Positions 11,266-20,501 of a stretch of 27,432 nt of DNA are shown piece after piece (the stretch's first letter is position 1; every line of letters starts with the position of its first letter). The notes under the pieces are model-generated. The model saw nothing but the letters and a program-made list of their open reading frames with translations, was not told the origin of the DNA and did no database searches. The stretch comes from Sporisorium sorghi (Eukaryota; Basidiomycota; Ustilaginomycetes; Ustilaginales; Ustilaginaceae), in assembly GCA_023212695.1 (NCBI GenBank), contig JALCCG010000277.1:1-27432 (forward strand), given 5' to 3'. The position numbers and the translations under genes are program-made.

Positions 11266-11570
11266 ATCTTTTGTGATTTTTCTCGTGGATTCTTCGTCAT
11301 CCTCGAAGCCGTCAAGCCACGCTTTGTTGCAACGGACGGCACTTCATCCTGACTCACGGCACAGCACATACTGCACGCTCTAAATCAGCCGCGCCTCCTC
11401 TTTTCTTCACAAGCCACTCTGTGATCGCAGAGCGAGAGACCAACACTCATCCTCGTCGGTCGGTCTCAGCCTCCAAACCGCAGATCGCGCGTTCCCACAC
11501 CCAAATTTTTTGGACCTCTCCTCGAACCGTCGATTCGACGAGCTTCGATCGCTTCCTTCATCTCGACCCT

Positions 11571-11576
11571 TATATA
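11571..11576 (+). promoter_or_regulatory. Candidate TATA box of the trehalose subunit gene
   Basis: TATATA lies 183 bp before the ATG at 11759 and is followed by a CT-rich stretch (about 11635-11700) that could hold the transcription start. Confidence 0.5.
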
Positions 11577-11758
11577 CCAGCAATGCGCAGCAGTGCTTGA
11601 CGGATCGGATCGACTCCATCGTAGCATCTGTCTCAATTGCTGCCCCAGCCGCCTCGCGCCGCCTCTCTTCTCTCTTCCACACCCATCCTCCCTCACCAGC
11701 CTTTGCGGTCGTCGCAAGGCTTCGTATCCACACGCCCGAGGCACGCATCAACGACACC

Positions 11759-14700
11759 ATGCCTCGCCGAGGAAACCTCGGCAGTCACCGCGTGGTGATC
11801 GCCTCGCTCTTCCTTCCCGACACGATTCACTTTATCGAACCAGAACACGAATCGGCGCTCGCCGAGACGCCCGAGGAATCCACCGCTCCTCCCTCACCGC
11901 AATCCCAGGCCACCGATGCGCCGCTCCCCCTGCACGAACTCTCTTCCAGGCTGGCTGCGTCCATGTCCATGTCGTCGTCACAGCAAGATGGCCATGCGCG
12001 GTCCATGCCCGTGCCCGCCAAGACACCCAAGAACCGTCAAGGCTCCTTCGCAGAAACCAAGGTCAACATGAGCGAGCTCATGTACGAAGCAGCCGTTCCC
12101 AAGCTCGACATGCGCGACGGACCCGTCTCTGGCGCATCGAGCCCGCATGTACAGTCTCGCAGAGGTTCCATGTCGGAACATGCGACCAACGTCGGAGCAG
12201 CTGCCGATGTTTCGGATATTCCCGTCGCGCCTGCTTCCGATCACGGTCGAGCCGCAATGACTCCAGATCCAGCAGGCTCGAGCCCTTTTGGAACGTCGCC
12301 GTTGCCAGGGCAGACGGCTCCCATCGCTGCTGCGGCCGCTGCGGCACCAAAGAGCCGTCGAACCAGCTTCAACACCAACACCAGCAGCGGCACCGCACTT
12401 GCACCGACTTCCGCCATCCCCGAAGGCACGGGCACACGCACACCAGGCGCAAGGGCCGGTGGCAAGCTTGGCATCACCACACCCCTCAGCATCATTTCGG
12501 ACCTGGCTGCCAGACGTGGTGGTCCCGTTCCACCGCCCACCTCTACCGCCGACAGCGAGCGACACCATCCTTTCGGTTCCGGCGCCGTCACTCCTATGGC
12601 AGGTACGCAGACACCTGGCAACGCCAACCGACCTCCAGGACTCACTCGTGCCTTCCCCTCGTCGCTCACCATGACCAAATCCAGTCCTTCGGGCACCATG
12701 TCGGCTGGACCTCGTCAGTTGCCCACCCTCAAGAGCCTTGCCGCGTCCAAGTCGGGCACCATGTCGGCTGGACCTCGTCAGTTGCCCACCCTCAAGAGCC
12801 TTGCCGCGTCCAAGTCGGGCACCACGCCTGCAACCACTGCCTCTGGCTCCAAGACGCCTGGTGTGCCTTCAACATTGCAAAGCGGCAAGACGGCAAGTGC
12901 AGTCGCGAGCGGATCCATCAACGACCACGGACGAGGTGTCGTTCCTGCATCGCCCGCTCAGCCGCGCAGTGCATCCACCTCGACTGCCGAGAGGCCATCA
13001 TCGCGAGAGCTGCTGGGCCACGCTCGTCCATCTCGAGACCGCACCGCCGCCTCTTCGCCCACCGCGTCCGTCAAAGGTCGCTCTCACCTTCTCAACCAAG
13101 CCGTCGCAAACAGCAACAACCAGGGCCCGCCCGCTGCGCCGTCTGCCGTCTTTAGTCGCACCAGAAGCATGCGCTCCGGCACGCGTCGAGCCAACCTTCG
13201 CAACTCGTCCTCCAGCCGCTCGCATCTCGGAAGGCGCACCTCGACTGCCTCGCTCGATACCGTCGCCGACGATGATGCCACCTTGCCGCCGTTCGAATTC
13301 GTCAGCAACCCCTCCGCCAACGGTGGTCTCATCAATGCCGTCAAGAGCATCGAGCGAGAACGTCTGCGCGCCGGAAAGCTCTACGTCGGCACGCCCGCTC
13401 TGTCCACCGAAGGCTGGCTCGGTCCCTCGGAGAAGCGCCAGCTCGAACAGAAGTACATGAAAGAGCGATCCTCCGTGCCCGTCTGGCTTGACGACGACGA
13501 TTTTGACTTGAGCTACAACCGCTTCTGCAAGCAGATCCTGTGGCCCACCTTCCACTACACCTCACCCACCTCCAAGGGTCTCGACAACGAGCACGAGGCC
13601 TTCCGCGCTTACTGGGAGGTCAACCGGCGCTTTGCCGACGCCATCGAGGATGTCTATCAGGAGGGCGACATTGTGTGGATCAACGACTATCACCTGCTGC
13701 TGGTGCCGCAGATGGTGCGCGAGCGACTGCCCCATGCCACCATTGGGCTCTTTGTGCACATTGCCTTCCCTTCCTCCGAGATTTTCAGGTGCCTAAGCAT
13801 GCGCGAGACGCTGCTCAAAGGTATGCTCGGCGCCGACCTGATCGGGTTCCAGACGCATAACTTTTGCCGTCACTTTCGTCAGACGGTCAGCCGCATCTTG
13901 CAGCTCGAGGCGACTCCCAAGGGCGTTCAGCTCGAAGGCAGCTTTGTCACGGTGGCTCCATTCCCCATCGGTATCGACGTGCGCAGTCTCAACGCCAAAC
14001 GCCAGGACCCAGAAGTGAGCGAGTGGGTCGCCCAGCTGCGCCAGAAGTATGCGGGCAAGCGCATCATTGTCGGCAGAGACAAGCTCGATTGGATCAAGGG
14101 CGTGAGGCAGAAGCTGCTCGCATTCGAGGCGTTTCTGGACGAGCATCCCAAATGGGCCGGCGAGGTGGTGCTCATCCAGGTCGCTCTGGCTACCACGGAG
14201 GAAAACGAGGAGATCGGCGAGGCCACCGACGTGGTGTCGCGCATCAACAACAAGTACAGCACGCTCACGTACCAGCCCGTGGTGTTCTTGCACGTGCAAG
14301 ACATCACGTTCAGCCAGTACCTGGCGCTGCTTACCGTCGCCGACTGTTTCCTCGCCACGAGTCTGCGCGAAGGCATGAACCTCACGTCGCACGAATTTGT
14401 CGTCTGCCAGGAGGTCAGCCACCGTCCTCTGGTGCTGTCCGAGTTCACGGGCACCTATTCAGGACTTCGTGCGTGCATCGGCATCAATCCCTGGAACACC
14501 AAGCAGGTGGCGCACGCCATCCACAAGGCGCTCACCATGAACGAGTCCGAGATGGTGCAGCGCTGGACGGATCTGCACCGCGTCGTGGTCACGCAGACAG
14601 CGCAGCAGTGGATCACGTCGCTGCTCGGCCATTTGGAGCGGGCGCATCTGGAGCAGGAGAGGTTGGAGAACATGTTTGTGCCCCGTCTCGAGGTGGCACA

Positions 14701-15823
14701 GCTCGTGTCCGAGTGGCGCGCTGCGCACTCGCGCCTGCTTCTTATTGATCTGGAAGAAACGCTGGTCACGTACGATCCGTTGGCAGCTCACGAACAAGGC
14801 GGCTTCGAGCCACCCGAATGGCTATTCAAGCTGCTCAATGATCTCGCGGCTGACAGCAAAAACGTCGTCTACATTCTCAGCGGCATGGGCACCGACGACT
14901 TGGACCGCATCGCGTCGCGCATCGACAGCATCGGCCTTGTGGCGGAGGACGGCTGCTTTGTCAAGCATGCGGGCGAACATCAGTGGAACAGCCTGGTGGC
15001 GCCGTTTGACCTTCGACCGGTGCGCGAGATTCTGTCGTACTTTTCCGAACGCACGCCAGGCTCGTACATTGAAGAGCGCGGTGCTTCGATGTGTTGGCGC
15101 TTCTGGAACGACAAGCTGGGCGACCGCAACTCGCACGAAGCGCAGTGGGCACGACGCCAGTCGGCCGAGGTGGCCAATCTGATTCACGAGCGGTTCTCGC
15201 ATTCGCTGCGTGTGGTGCCGTGCCGCACCAATTGCCTCATCCTGCCGCGCCATGCGAGCCGCGTTGCAGCGGTGCAGCATATCATTATGCAGATGAGCAT
15301 CGTCGGCACGTTGCCCATGCCTGGAGCGCACACTGGGAGTCAAGCGTCGACGGCCTCGACGCCGTTGCTGTCGGCGCACAAGCCGAACGACATTGCACAG
15401 CGTCTGGCGGACCAGCCGCACCATGCGCCGCTCGAGAGTGCGTACAAGCAGCCGTCGAACCACTGGCCCATGCCGACGGCGACGGCGACGGCGCACAGCA
15501 CGCGAGCCTCGTCGCCCGTGGTGCACCACCACCACCCGACGGTGCGCGGCGGCGCTCTGGGAGCGGTGTCGGGCCATCATCTGCCGCACCACTACCACCA
15601 GACGCACACGTTTGACTTTGTGCTCGCGCTCGGGCAGGACGAGAAGCTGCTGGCGTATGTGAACACGTTGGATCTGTTTGCCCCTGTCACGTGCACTACG
15701 GTGGATTTGGACGTTCAACGTGGGACGGAGGCGGCTTACTACCTCGCGCAGGCGGATGTGCAGGAGGCGCTCGAGGAGATGGTGGGCTTCCGGGCGCGCG
15801 ATTTGAAGTGGGCTAATCGATGA
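11759..15823 (+). CDS. TPS3: Trehalose-6-phosphate synthase/phosphatase complex regulatory subunit (Tps3/Tsl1-like)
   Basis: A single-exon gene for 1354 aa. A disordered Ser/Thr/Pro-rich N-terminus (about 1-510) precedes a glycosyltransferase-20 domain (about 515-985: WINDYHLLLVPQM at 640, GRDKLDWIKG at 772-781, LREGMNLTSHEFVVCQE, LSEFTGTYSG) and a trehalose-phosphatase-like HAD domain (about 990-1354). The HAD motifs are altered: motif I is D997-L-E-E-T instead of DxDxT, the SGRD-type segment reads SGMG, and the GDD motif reads GQD (1292-1294). That pattern fits the non-catalytic scaffold subunits Tps3/Tsl1, which hold the synthase and phosphatase in the cytosolic complex and are regulated by stress. 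A Tps2-type enzyme is less likely. An exact 21-aa tandem duplication lies at 311-352, and a low-complexity insert with ten His (1256-1283) interrupts the phosphatase-like fold. The start is the first in-frame ATG (ACACCATGCC). Confidence 0.9.
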   Translation: MPRRGNLGSHRVVIASLFLPDTIHFIEPEHESALAETPEESTAPPSPQSQATDAPLPLHELSSRLAASMSMSSSQQDGHARSMPVPAKTPKNRQGSFAETKVNMSELMYEAAVPKLDMRDGPVSGASSPHVQSRRGSMSEHATNVGAAADVSDIPVAPASDHGRAAMTPDPAGSSPFGTSPLPGQTAPIAAAAAAAPKSRRTSFNTNTSSGTALAPTSAIPEGTGTRTPGARAGGKLGITTPLSIISDLAARRGGPVPPPTSTADSERHHPFGSGAVTPMAGTQTPGNANRPPGLTRAFPSSLTMTKSSPSGTMSAGPRQLPTLKSLAASKSGTMSAGPRQLPTLKSLAASKSGTTPATTASGSKTPGVPSTLQSGKTASAVASGSINDHGRGVVPASPAQPRSASTSTAERPSSRELLGHARPSRDRTAASSPTASVKGRSHLLNQAVANSNNQGPPAAPSAVFSRTRSMRSGTRRANLRNSSSSRSHLGRRTSTASLDTVADDDATLPPFEFVSNPSANGGLINAVKSIERERLRAGKLYVGTPALSTEGWLGPSEKRQLEQKYMKERSSVPVWLDDDDFDLSYNRFCKQILWPTFHYTSPTSKGLDNEHEAFRAYWEVNRRFADAIEDVYQEGDIVWINDYHLLLVPQMVRERLPHATIGLFVHIAFPSSEIFRCLSMRETLLKGMLGADLIGFQTHNFCRHFRQTVSRILQLEATPKGVQLEGSFVTVAPFPIGIDVRSLNAKRQDPEVSEWVAQLRQKYAGKRIIVGRDKLDWIKGVRQKLLAFEAFLDEHPKWAGEVVLIQVALATTEENEEIGEATDVVSRINNKYSTLTYQPVVFLHVQDITFSQYLALLTVADCFLATSLREGMNLTSHEFVVCQEVSHRPLVLSEFTGTYSGLRACIGINPWNTKQVAHAIHKALTMNESEMVQRWTDLHRVVVTQTAQQWITSLLGHLERAHLEQERLENMFVPRLEVAQLVSEWRAAHSRLLLIDLEETLVTYDPLAAHEQGGFEPPEWLFKLLNDLAADSKNVVYILSGMGTDDLDRIASRIDSIGLVAEDGCFVKHAGEHQWNSLVAPFDLRPVREILSYFSERTPGSYIEERGASMCWRFWNDKLGDRNSHEAQWARRQSAEVANLIHERFSHSLRVVPCRTNCLILPRHASRVAAVQHIIMQMSIVGTLPMPGAHTGSQASTASTPLLSAHKPNDIAQRLADQPHHAPLESAYKQPSNHWPMPTATATAHSTRASSPVVHHHHPTVRGGALGAVSGHHLPHHYHQTHTFDFVLALGQDEKLLAYVNTLDLFAPVTCTTVDLDVQRGTEAAYYLAQADVQEALEEMVGFRARDLKWANR
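12689..12814 (+). repeat. Perfect 63-bp tandem duplication inside the trehalose subunit gene
   Basis: Two identical 63-bp copies (12689-12751 and 12752-12814) encode two identical 21-residue units (core GTMSAGPRQLPTLKSLAASK). The start of a third unit follows at 12815. The duplication keeps the frame and lies in the disordered N-terminal region. Confidence 0.97.
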
Positions 15824-16358
15824 GGTTTCGGACCCGGGCCGAGGGGAAGGTCGTTTTCACAGCATGAGCAATGCACACACATCTCTTTCACACTTGGATG
15901 AGGATGAGCGAGGGTTTGAGCAAGCGGTGAGCGAGCGGGTGATGTAGGTCGGCATCTATGAGTTAGAGCTTCTAGTGTGAGTCTGAAGGATCGGACTGAT
16001 CGGGCCGATGCTGTAGTTTTGGCTGGTTGGAGGGTTGGCGATGAACGCAAAAGATGCGGATGAAAGCAGGTTCGGACGTTTTCATGCCTTGGCGCAGTGT
16101 TTGCGTGGCGGTATCGCTTGGCCGCCCTCGTGTGCGTAGGCGAGAGAGATGGAGACTAAACTTAAGACGCCGAGACAGGGAGGCCAGGAATCACGCGGTA
16201 AACAACAGCCGCGCCACGTTGTGTCTCGAGAGCAGAGAGAGCTTCTGCCGAGATCGTCGTCGCAGACGGTGGGCGGCCGATGCGGTAGAGCGAACCGTCG
16301 CAAGCGAGGACAACGAATGGAGAGTGAAAGGTTGAGGGTGCGGGATACGGGGAGAGGC

Positions 16359-16359
<1 letters not shown>

Positions 16360-16390
<31 letters not shown>
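16360..16390. repeat. Poly(A) tract, 31 bases
   Basis: An uninterrupted run of 31 A in the gene-poor spacer, with unrelated GC-rich sequence on both sides. I see no obvious flanking direct repeat. Confidence 0.95.
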
Positions 16391-16393
<3 letters not shown>

Positions 16394-18013
16394 GGGTCTC
16401 GGGAGCGGAACGCACCACGCCGGTGTAGCGCGTGCGCACCGATCCGAGACATGGGCCATGCATTCGACCATACCGACGTCTGGCCCCTCGACCCCTCGAC
16501 AGTTTGAGCATGACACCGAATTGACTGCTGGTTCCTTCCTGCCGCAGATCGTCGACCGCCTTTTGCAGCATGTCAGTCAGTAGTGGAAGAGCGAACCGTC
16601 GACAGCGCTGGTGAAACGGTTGACAAGGAGATGCTTGTTTTCGCATTCCAACTCCGTCCGCCTCGCATGATGCCTCGGCAATGTACTTTTCGCTGCATTC
16701 CCTTGGTCGTCGTCCTCGCTACAGTGTGGGTACGATGGGCGAAGGTTGGACGTCGGTCGATGCTCGCTGTGCTCTAGGCGCAGGCATGCTCTCTCGCTCG
16801 GTAGGCAACGCAAGATCCTCGCTTGCTCAGAGCGAGAAGTGGACACGCGAAGAGCCGAGATTTCGTCATCCAAACGACGCGGGCGGTATCGCGCCGCCGT
16901 CGTCCAATTTTATGCGATCGTGCGAAGGCTAATTGTGACAGGACCGTGTGTGTCACACAATTATTATTATTATTTTCCCTTTTTTTTTTTTTTTCTATCC
17001 CTCGAGGTCCTGCCCTCGGACCCATCAAGCCCGAGAAGAAACATCTCCTCGCTTGCTCGCGTGGTGGAAGCACACCCGCTCGGTGGTCGTCTATGTGGAA
17101 GCTCGCTTGATGATGATGACGTCGACCGGAACAGGAGTGGGGGAGAAGCACAGCCGGACGAGAGCCAGCCATGAATCGCAAGATCCAAAACATGCCAAGG
17201 CTCGGACGTACCCCATGGACAACGAACGATGCGGTTCGAGAGCAAGTCTTCGCAGCAGAATCATGCAAATTCGCAACGTGGTCGACGGGAGCGTGCGGCC
17301 GTGCTTCCGCGGAATCGGCTCCTGAAACTAGAGGCTCTTGACAAGCGCGCATGAATCGTTGGGCGATGCTGTCACCACGTCCGAATCTTACGATCATGAC
17401 GCTCAACTCGGGGAAGGCACCTGCGAGTCGGCCGGGTTGGCATGAGTTGCTAAGCCAAACCCCACTTTACTCGCACGAGGATGCTGGACTCGAAGCGAAG
17501 CTGATCGACGAATGGAGCTTCTAGTGTAGTTCATCGGAAGAAAGGCGGGCGAAGCGGGCGAAGCGGGCGGCCCATGAACCGGCCAAAAAACGTTTTCCGC
17601 GACGAGAAGCGCATTCTGAAACGGACGGACCACGCGGTCTGTGTGTTCCAGAGCTTCACCGGCGACCCGCTCGCTTGACGCAAACACTCCGGATTTCCAC
17701 TGCCGACTTGAGACCTCTCTCTGACAGCCCCCCAGAACTGCAGAGCATTCCCGACTCCGATTCCGTGGCGAACGACATGGCGATTCATAGCACACGACGT
17801 GGGCGATCGCGCTGTAAGCCAAGGCGCGTGTGTTTGCCGGTCTGGGCGCTCGCCCTTGTCCGTACCACAACATCAACTGATTTAGCGTGGACGTGTTGAG
17901 TGGGCTTTGGAGCTCGTGGGCCCGCTTGACGCTCGCTTAGAAAACCGACCAAATGCCGAGCAGGCGAGCCGGCTGTCTCGCTACGCAGAGCGCGCAAAGG
18001 GGGGGCGACCGAG

Positions 18014-18022
18014 AAAAAAAAG

Positions 18023-18066
<44 letters not shown>

Positions 18067-18069
18067 AAA
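18014..18069. repeat. Long A-rich tract including A42
   Basis: A nearly pure A stretch with three single G interruptions. Its core is 42 consecutive A (18023-18064). It could be a slippage-expanded microsatellite or the tail of an old retroposed sequence. No retroelement body is recognised next to it. Confidence 0.9.
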
Positions 18070-19681
18070 GGTGATTTCGTGAAAAAGTGGGAAAACAGCA
18101 AAAGGTGACAACCGATTTTCGATGAAAAGAGAAAACGCCACACCCGTTCGGAAGTGACGGAAGCGAGCTGCTTTGCAGGAAAAATAACAATCGACTCTTT
18201 CAAACGTGGCAGCGAGAGAGTGACAAAGTGCCACAAAGAGTGGGATCCCAGCGGGGCCGAACCCCACTTTTCAGCTTTGGCCTGCGGTGACACAGCTCCA
18301 CTGGAAGCTCGGCTAGGCATCAGCGCTTGCCTTCGGAGAGATTGGTCGCAGACAAGATCGTGTATGCGAGTCAAACGTCGCGAGTCGAGTCGACAACCAA
18401 AGCTGCTGTCCAGAGCAGCTCTCTTTTGCTCCAACCGCGGTTCTTGCAAGTGTATCTCTGCTCACTTGATAGCGAGCAGAGGGGCGCACGCCTTGTTCGG
18501 TCGGATCGCCGCCTTTTGCCTTTGCCCTGAGTGTGGCGGTGGCGCTGAATGTGGGCAGCCCAGCCCGCCGCCCGTCGACCAGCCAACCAATCATCTCGCC
18601 CACTTGTGAAATCCAACCAACGCCTCGTCGCCACTGTCGTCACACGGATCGCAAGGTACGACGAGGCAGTGCCCCGTCGGGCACGTCGGGAAAATGGCTT
18701 CATGATTTCCTGACTCAACTCTGGGCTGTCACGCACTGTTGGTCGGTCGGTCTCGATGATCCGCGTAGTGCAATGCAAACTACGAAGTGCAACTACAATG
18801 CTCAATCCCGAAGGAGAAGGGTGCTAGGCGCGTTTGCACTGTCTCTCTGTCTGTCTGACTGTCCCCCTCTCCGCCTCTCGACGTGCATCGTCGCAGTTGG
18901 CTGGCGTCAAACGGCGAATTTCCGACTGCGCTTGCTTGGCAATCATCGTGACAAGGGTGTGTGCGCATTGCATTGCATTGCCTTGCAACTGTTGGACAGT
19001 GACGAGCCCCCCAACCAGCGAATTCGGCGTTTGCCGAGCACGGGTCTCGCGGCTGCCACACCGGTAACCTGGGTGTGGGGCGGTTTGGGTGTGTTGTTCT
19101 TTTTTTTTCCAGCGCTCTCGTGATTTGCTTGCTCTCTCTCTCTCTTTCTCTCTCTCTTGCGGCTATTCTGTTCTCGTCTTGCGCAGGCACCGTTTCAACG
19201 CTTCGAAGCAGAAAAATTCACCCGGGTTCTCACATCCGATCTTCCATCATCGGCACCGATCCGCCGAGCGAGAGAGAGAAAGAGCGGGAGCGAGAGTGGA
19301 TACAGATGACCCCAGACCCACGCTATTGTGTCGCATGCATGCGAGCGTGGTGTGCATGACAAAGTCGCCGCCACTCGCCTTCCGGTGCCTCTCTTTTCTC
19401 CCGCTTCATGGCTTTGTCACCATCGACGCTGCTAAGCCGCACATGTGACAGAGCAGGCGCGCGTGTGTGCGTTTGTGTTTGCCCTTGCCTCGCCTCGGTG
19501 GCATGTGCTTCCTCTCCTCTCTTCGGCTTGGATGAATGCCAACAGACAGCAGCTTGTTTCTAACCCCCTCTTTCCTTCCTGACCATCATCCTTCGACGCT
19601 CTAGCCTCTTAATCTCCACCAATCCGCATTCGTTCTTTCCTCTCAACAACGACGCAACGCACAGTGGAAGACACAGCCAGT

Positions 19682-19702
19682 CAACAACAACAACAACAAC
19701 AA
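19682..19702. repeat. (CAA)7 microsatellite
   Basis: Seven perfect CAA triplets in the distal promoter or leader of the zinc-cluster gene. Confidence 0.9.
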
Positions 19703-19773
19703 TACCACCACTCCCGAGCGCACACCGCATCCGACGGCAACCCTACTTGCCAGTGCATACGCATTCTTATCAA

Positions 19774-19805
<32 letters not shown>

Positions 19806-20333
19806 GCCATTGTCTCTCACCCCTGTTTTGTGCCGCGCCATCCTCGCCGCCTCGCAGCAGCCCCCGAATATCCGCGTCTCATTTCGCAAGCCGTCACGCT
19901 TTTGATGAAAAGGGCCGACCTCATTCCGCCCGCCCGCTTGGTTGCTTTTGCCGCCCGTCTGCATCTCATTTGCTTACCAGCCCTCGGGGCCAAATCTTCT
20001 CTACCCTTTCTATCCCACCACATCCTGCCCTAGCCAAGCGCCGAGAGCAGATGAAATCGAGACAAATCCGATCAGCACCTCCTTCGCCGGTCTAAAACTC
20101 GCCCTTCTTCAACAATCACCTCGCCGGTTGCTGTCACAGGACAAAAAAAAAAAAAAAAGGGGGGCGGAACAGTCAACTGCCGCCTTCTCTCATATCCGTC
20201 GCCGCCTCCCGCTTTCAAGGCCCTTGATTCGGATCTGTCGGTACATCCGACCGAGTGCAGGTGCAGCAGCAGCAGCAGGAACAGCGGAAACAGCGTCACG
20301 CCACTGCTTCTCTCTACAAAATCACCTCTCCTC

Positions 20334-20339
20334 TATAAA
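20334..20339 (+). promoter_or_regulatory. Candidate TATA box of the zinc-cluster gene
   Basis: TATAAA lies 163 bp before the ATG, with a CT-rich tract starting 30 bp downstream. This is the spacing expected of a fungal core promoter. Confidence 0.55.
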
Positions 20340-20363
20340 CAAGCACAGCTTTTTCGCCACTTG

Positions 20364-20368
<5 letters not shown>

Positions 20369-20406
<38 letters not shown>
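20369..20406 (+). repeat. (CT)19 tract in the probable leader
   Basis: Nineteen perfect CT units end 95 bp before the zinc-cluster ATG and 30 bp after a TATAAA. Pyrimidine tracts at this position often mark transcription starts in fungi, so it may be both a repeat and a promoter element. Confidence 0.9.
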
Positions 20407-20409
<3 letters not shown>

Positions 20410-20501
20410 AGAGCCCCCTTTTGCCCACCATTTCGTCGTCGTTCGCTCTTGCTCCTGCTCACAGCAGCAGCACAACCTCGAGGCTCTTGCCGCTCGCTCC
20501 C

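Larger units (their letters stand above)
10380..11758. other. Divergent promoter region of OPA3 and the trehalose subunit
   Basis: This 1379-bp spacer holds (CAG)10 at 10781-10810, (CT)13 at 11235-11260, one AGGGG stress-element-like pentamer (10812-10816, easily chance) and a candidate TATA box near the right end. The trehalose frame stays open upstream to 11510 but has no ATG before 11759. I see no gene. Confidence 0.6.
15824..20501. other. 4.7 kb gene-poor spacer upstream of the zinc-cluster gene
   Basis: I find no credible protein gene, tRNA or rRNA in this stretch. It is rich in simple repeats: A31 (16360-16390), (TTA)5 followed by T15 (16961-16994), a 9-mer GCGGGCGAA repeated nearly three times (17545-17570), A42 (18023-18064), CT tracts near 19130-19165 and 19785-19804, and (CAA)7 (19682-19702). 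The right-hand 900 bp are pyrimidine-rich and probably form the promoter and leader of the downstream gene. Open frames in both directions are short, Arg/Ser-rich and run through homopolymers, so I left them out. Confidence 0.6.

Noticed and set aside
14822..15718. 298-codon antisense frame within the trehalose subunit gene
   Set aside because: Arg/Val/His-rich shadow of a well-supported gene; no motif.
17403..17876. 157-codon minus-strand frame in the large spacer
   Set aside because: No motif or family resemblance, and its composition is typical of random GC-rich frames.
18533..19123. 196-codon plus-strand frame in the large spacer
   Set aside because: No recognisable domain, and it ends by translating a poly(T) run as a string of Phe.
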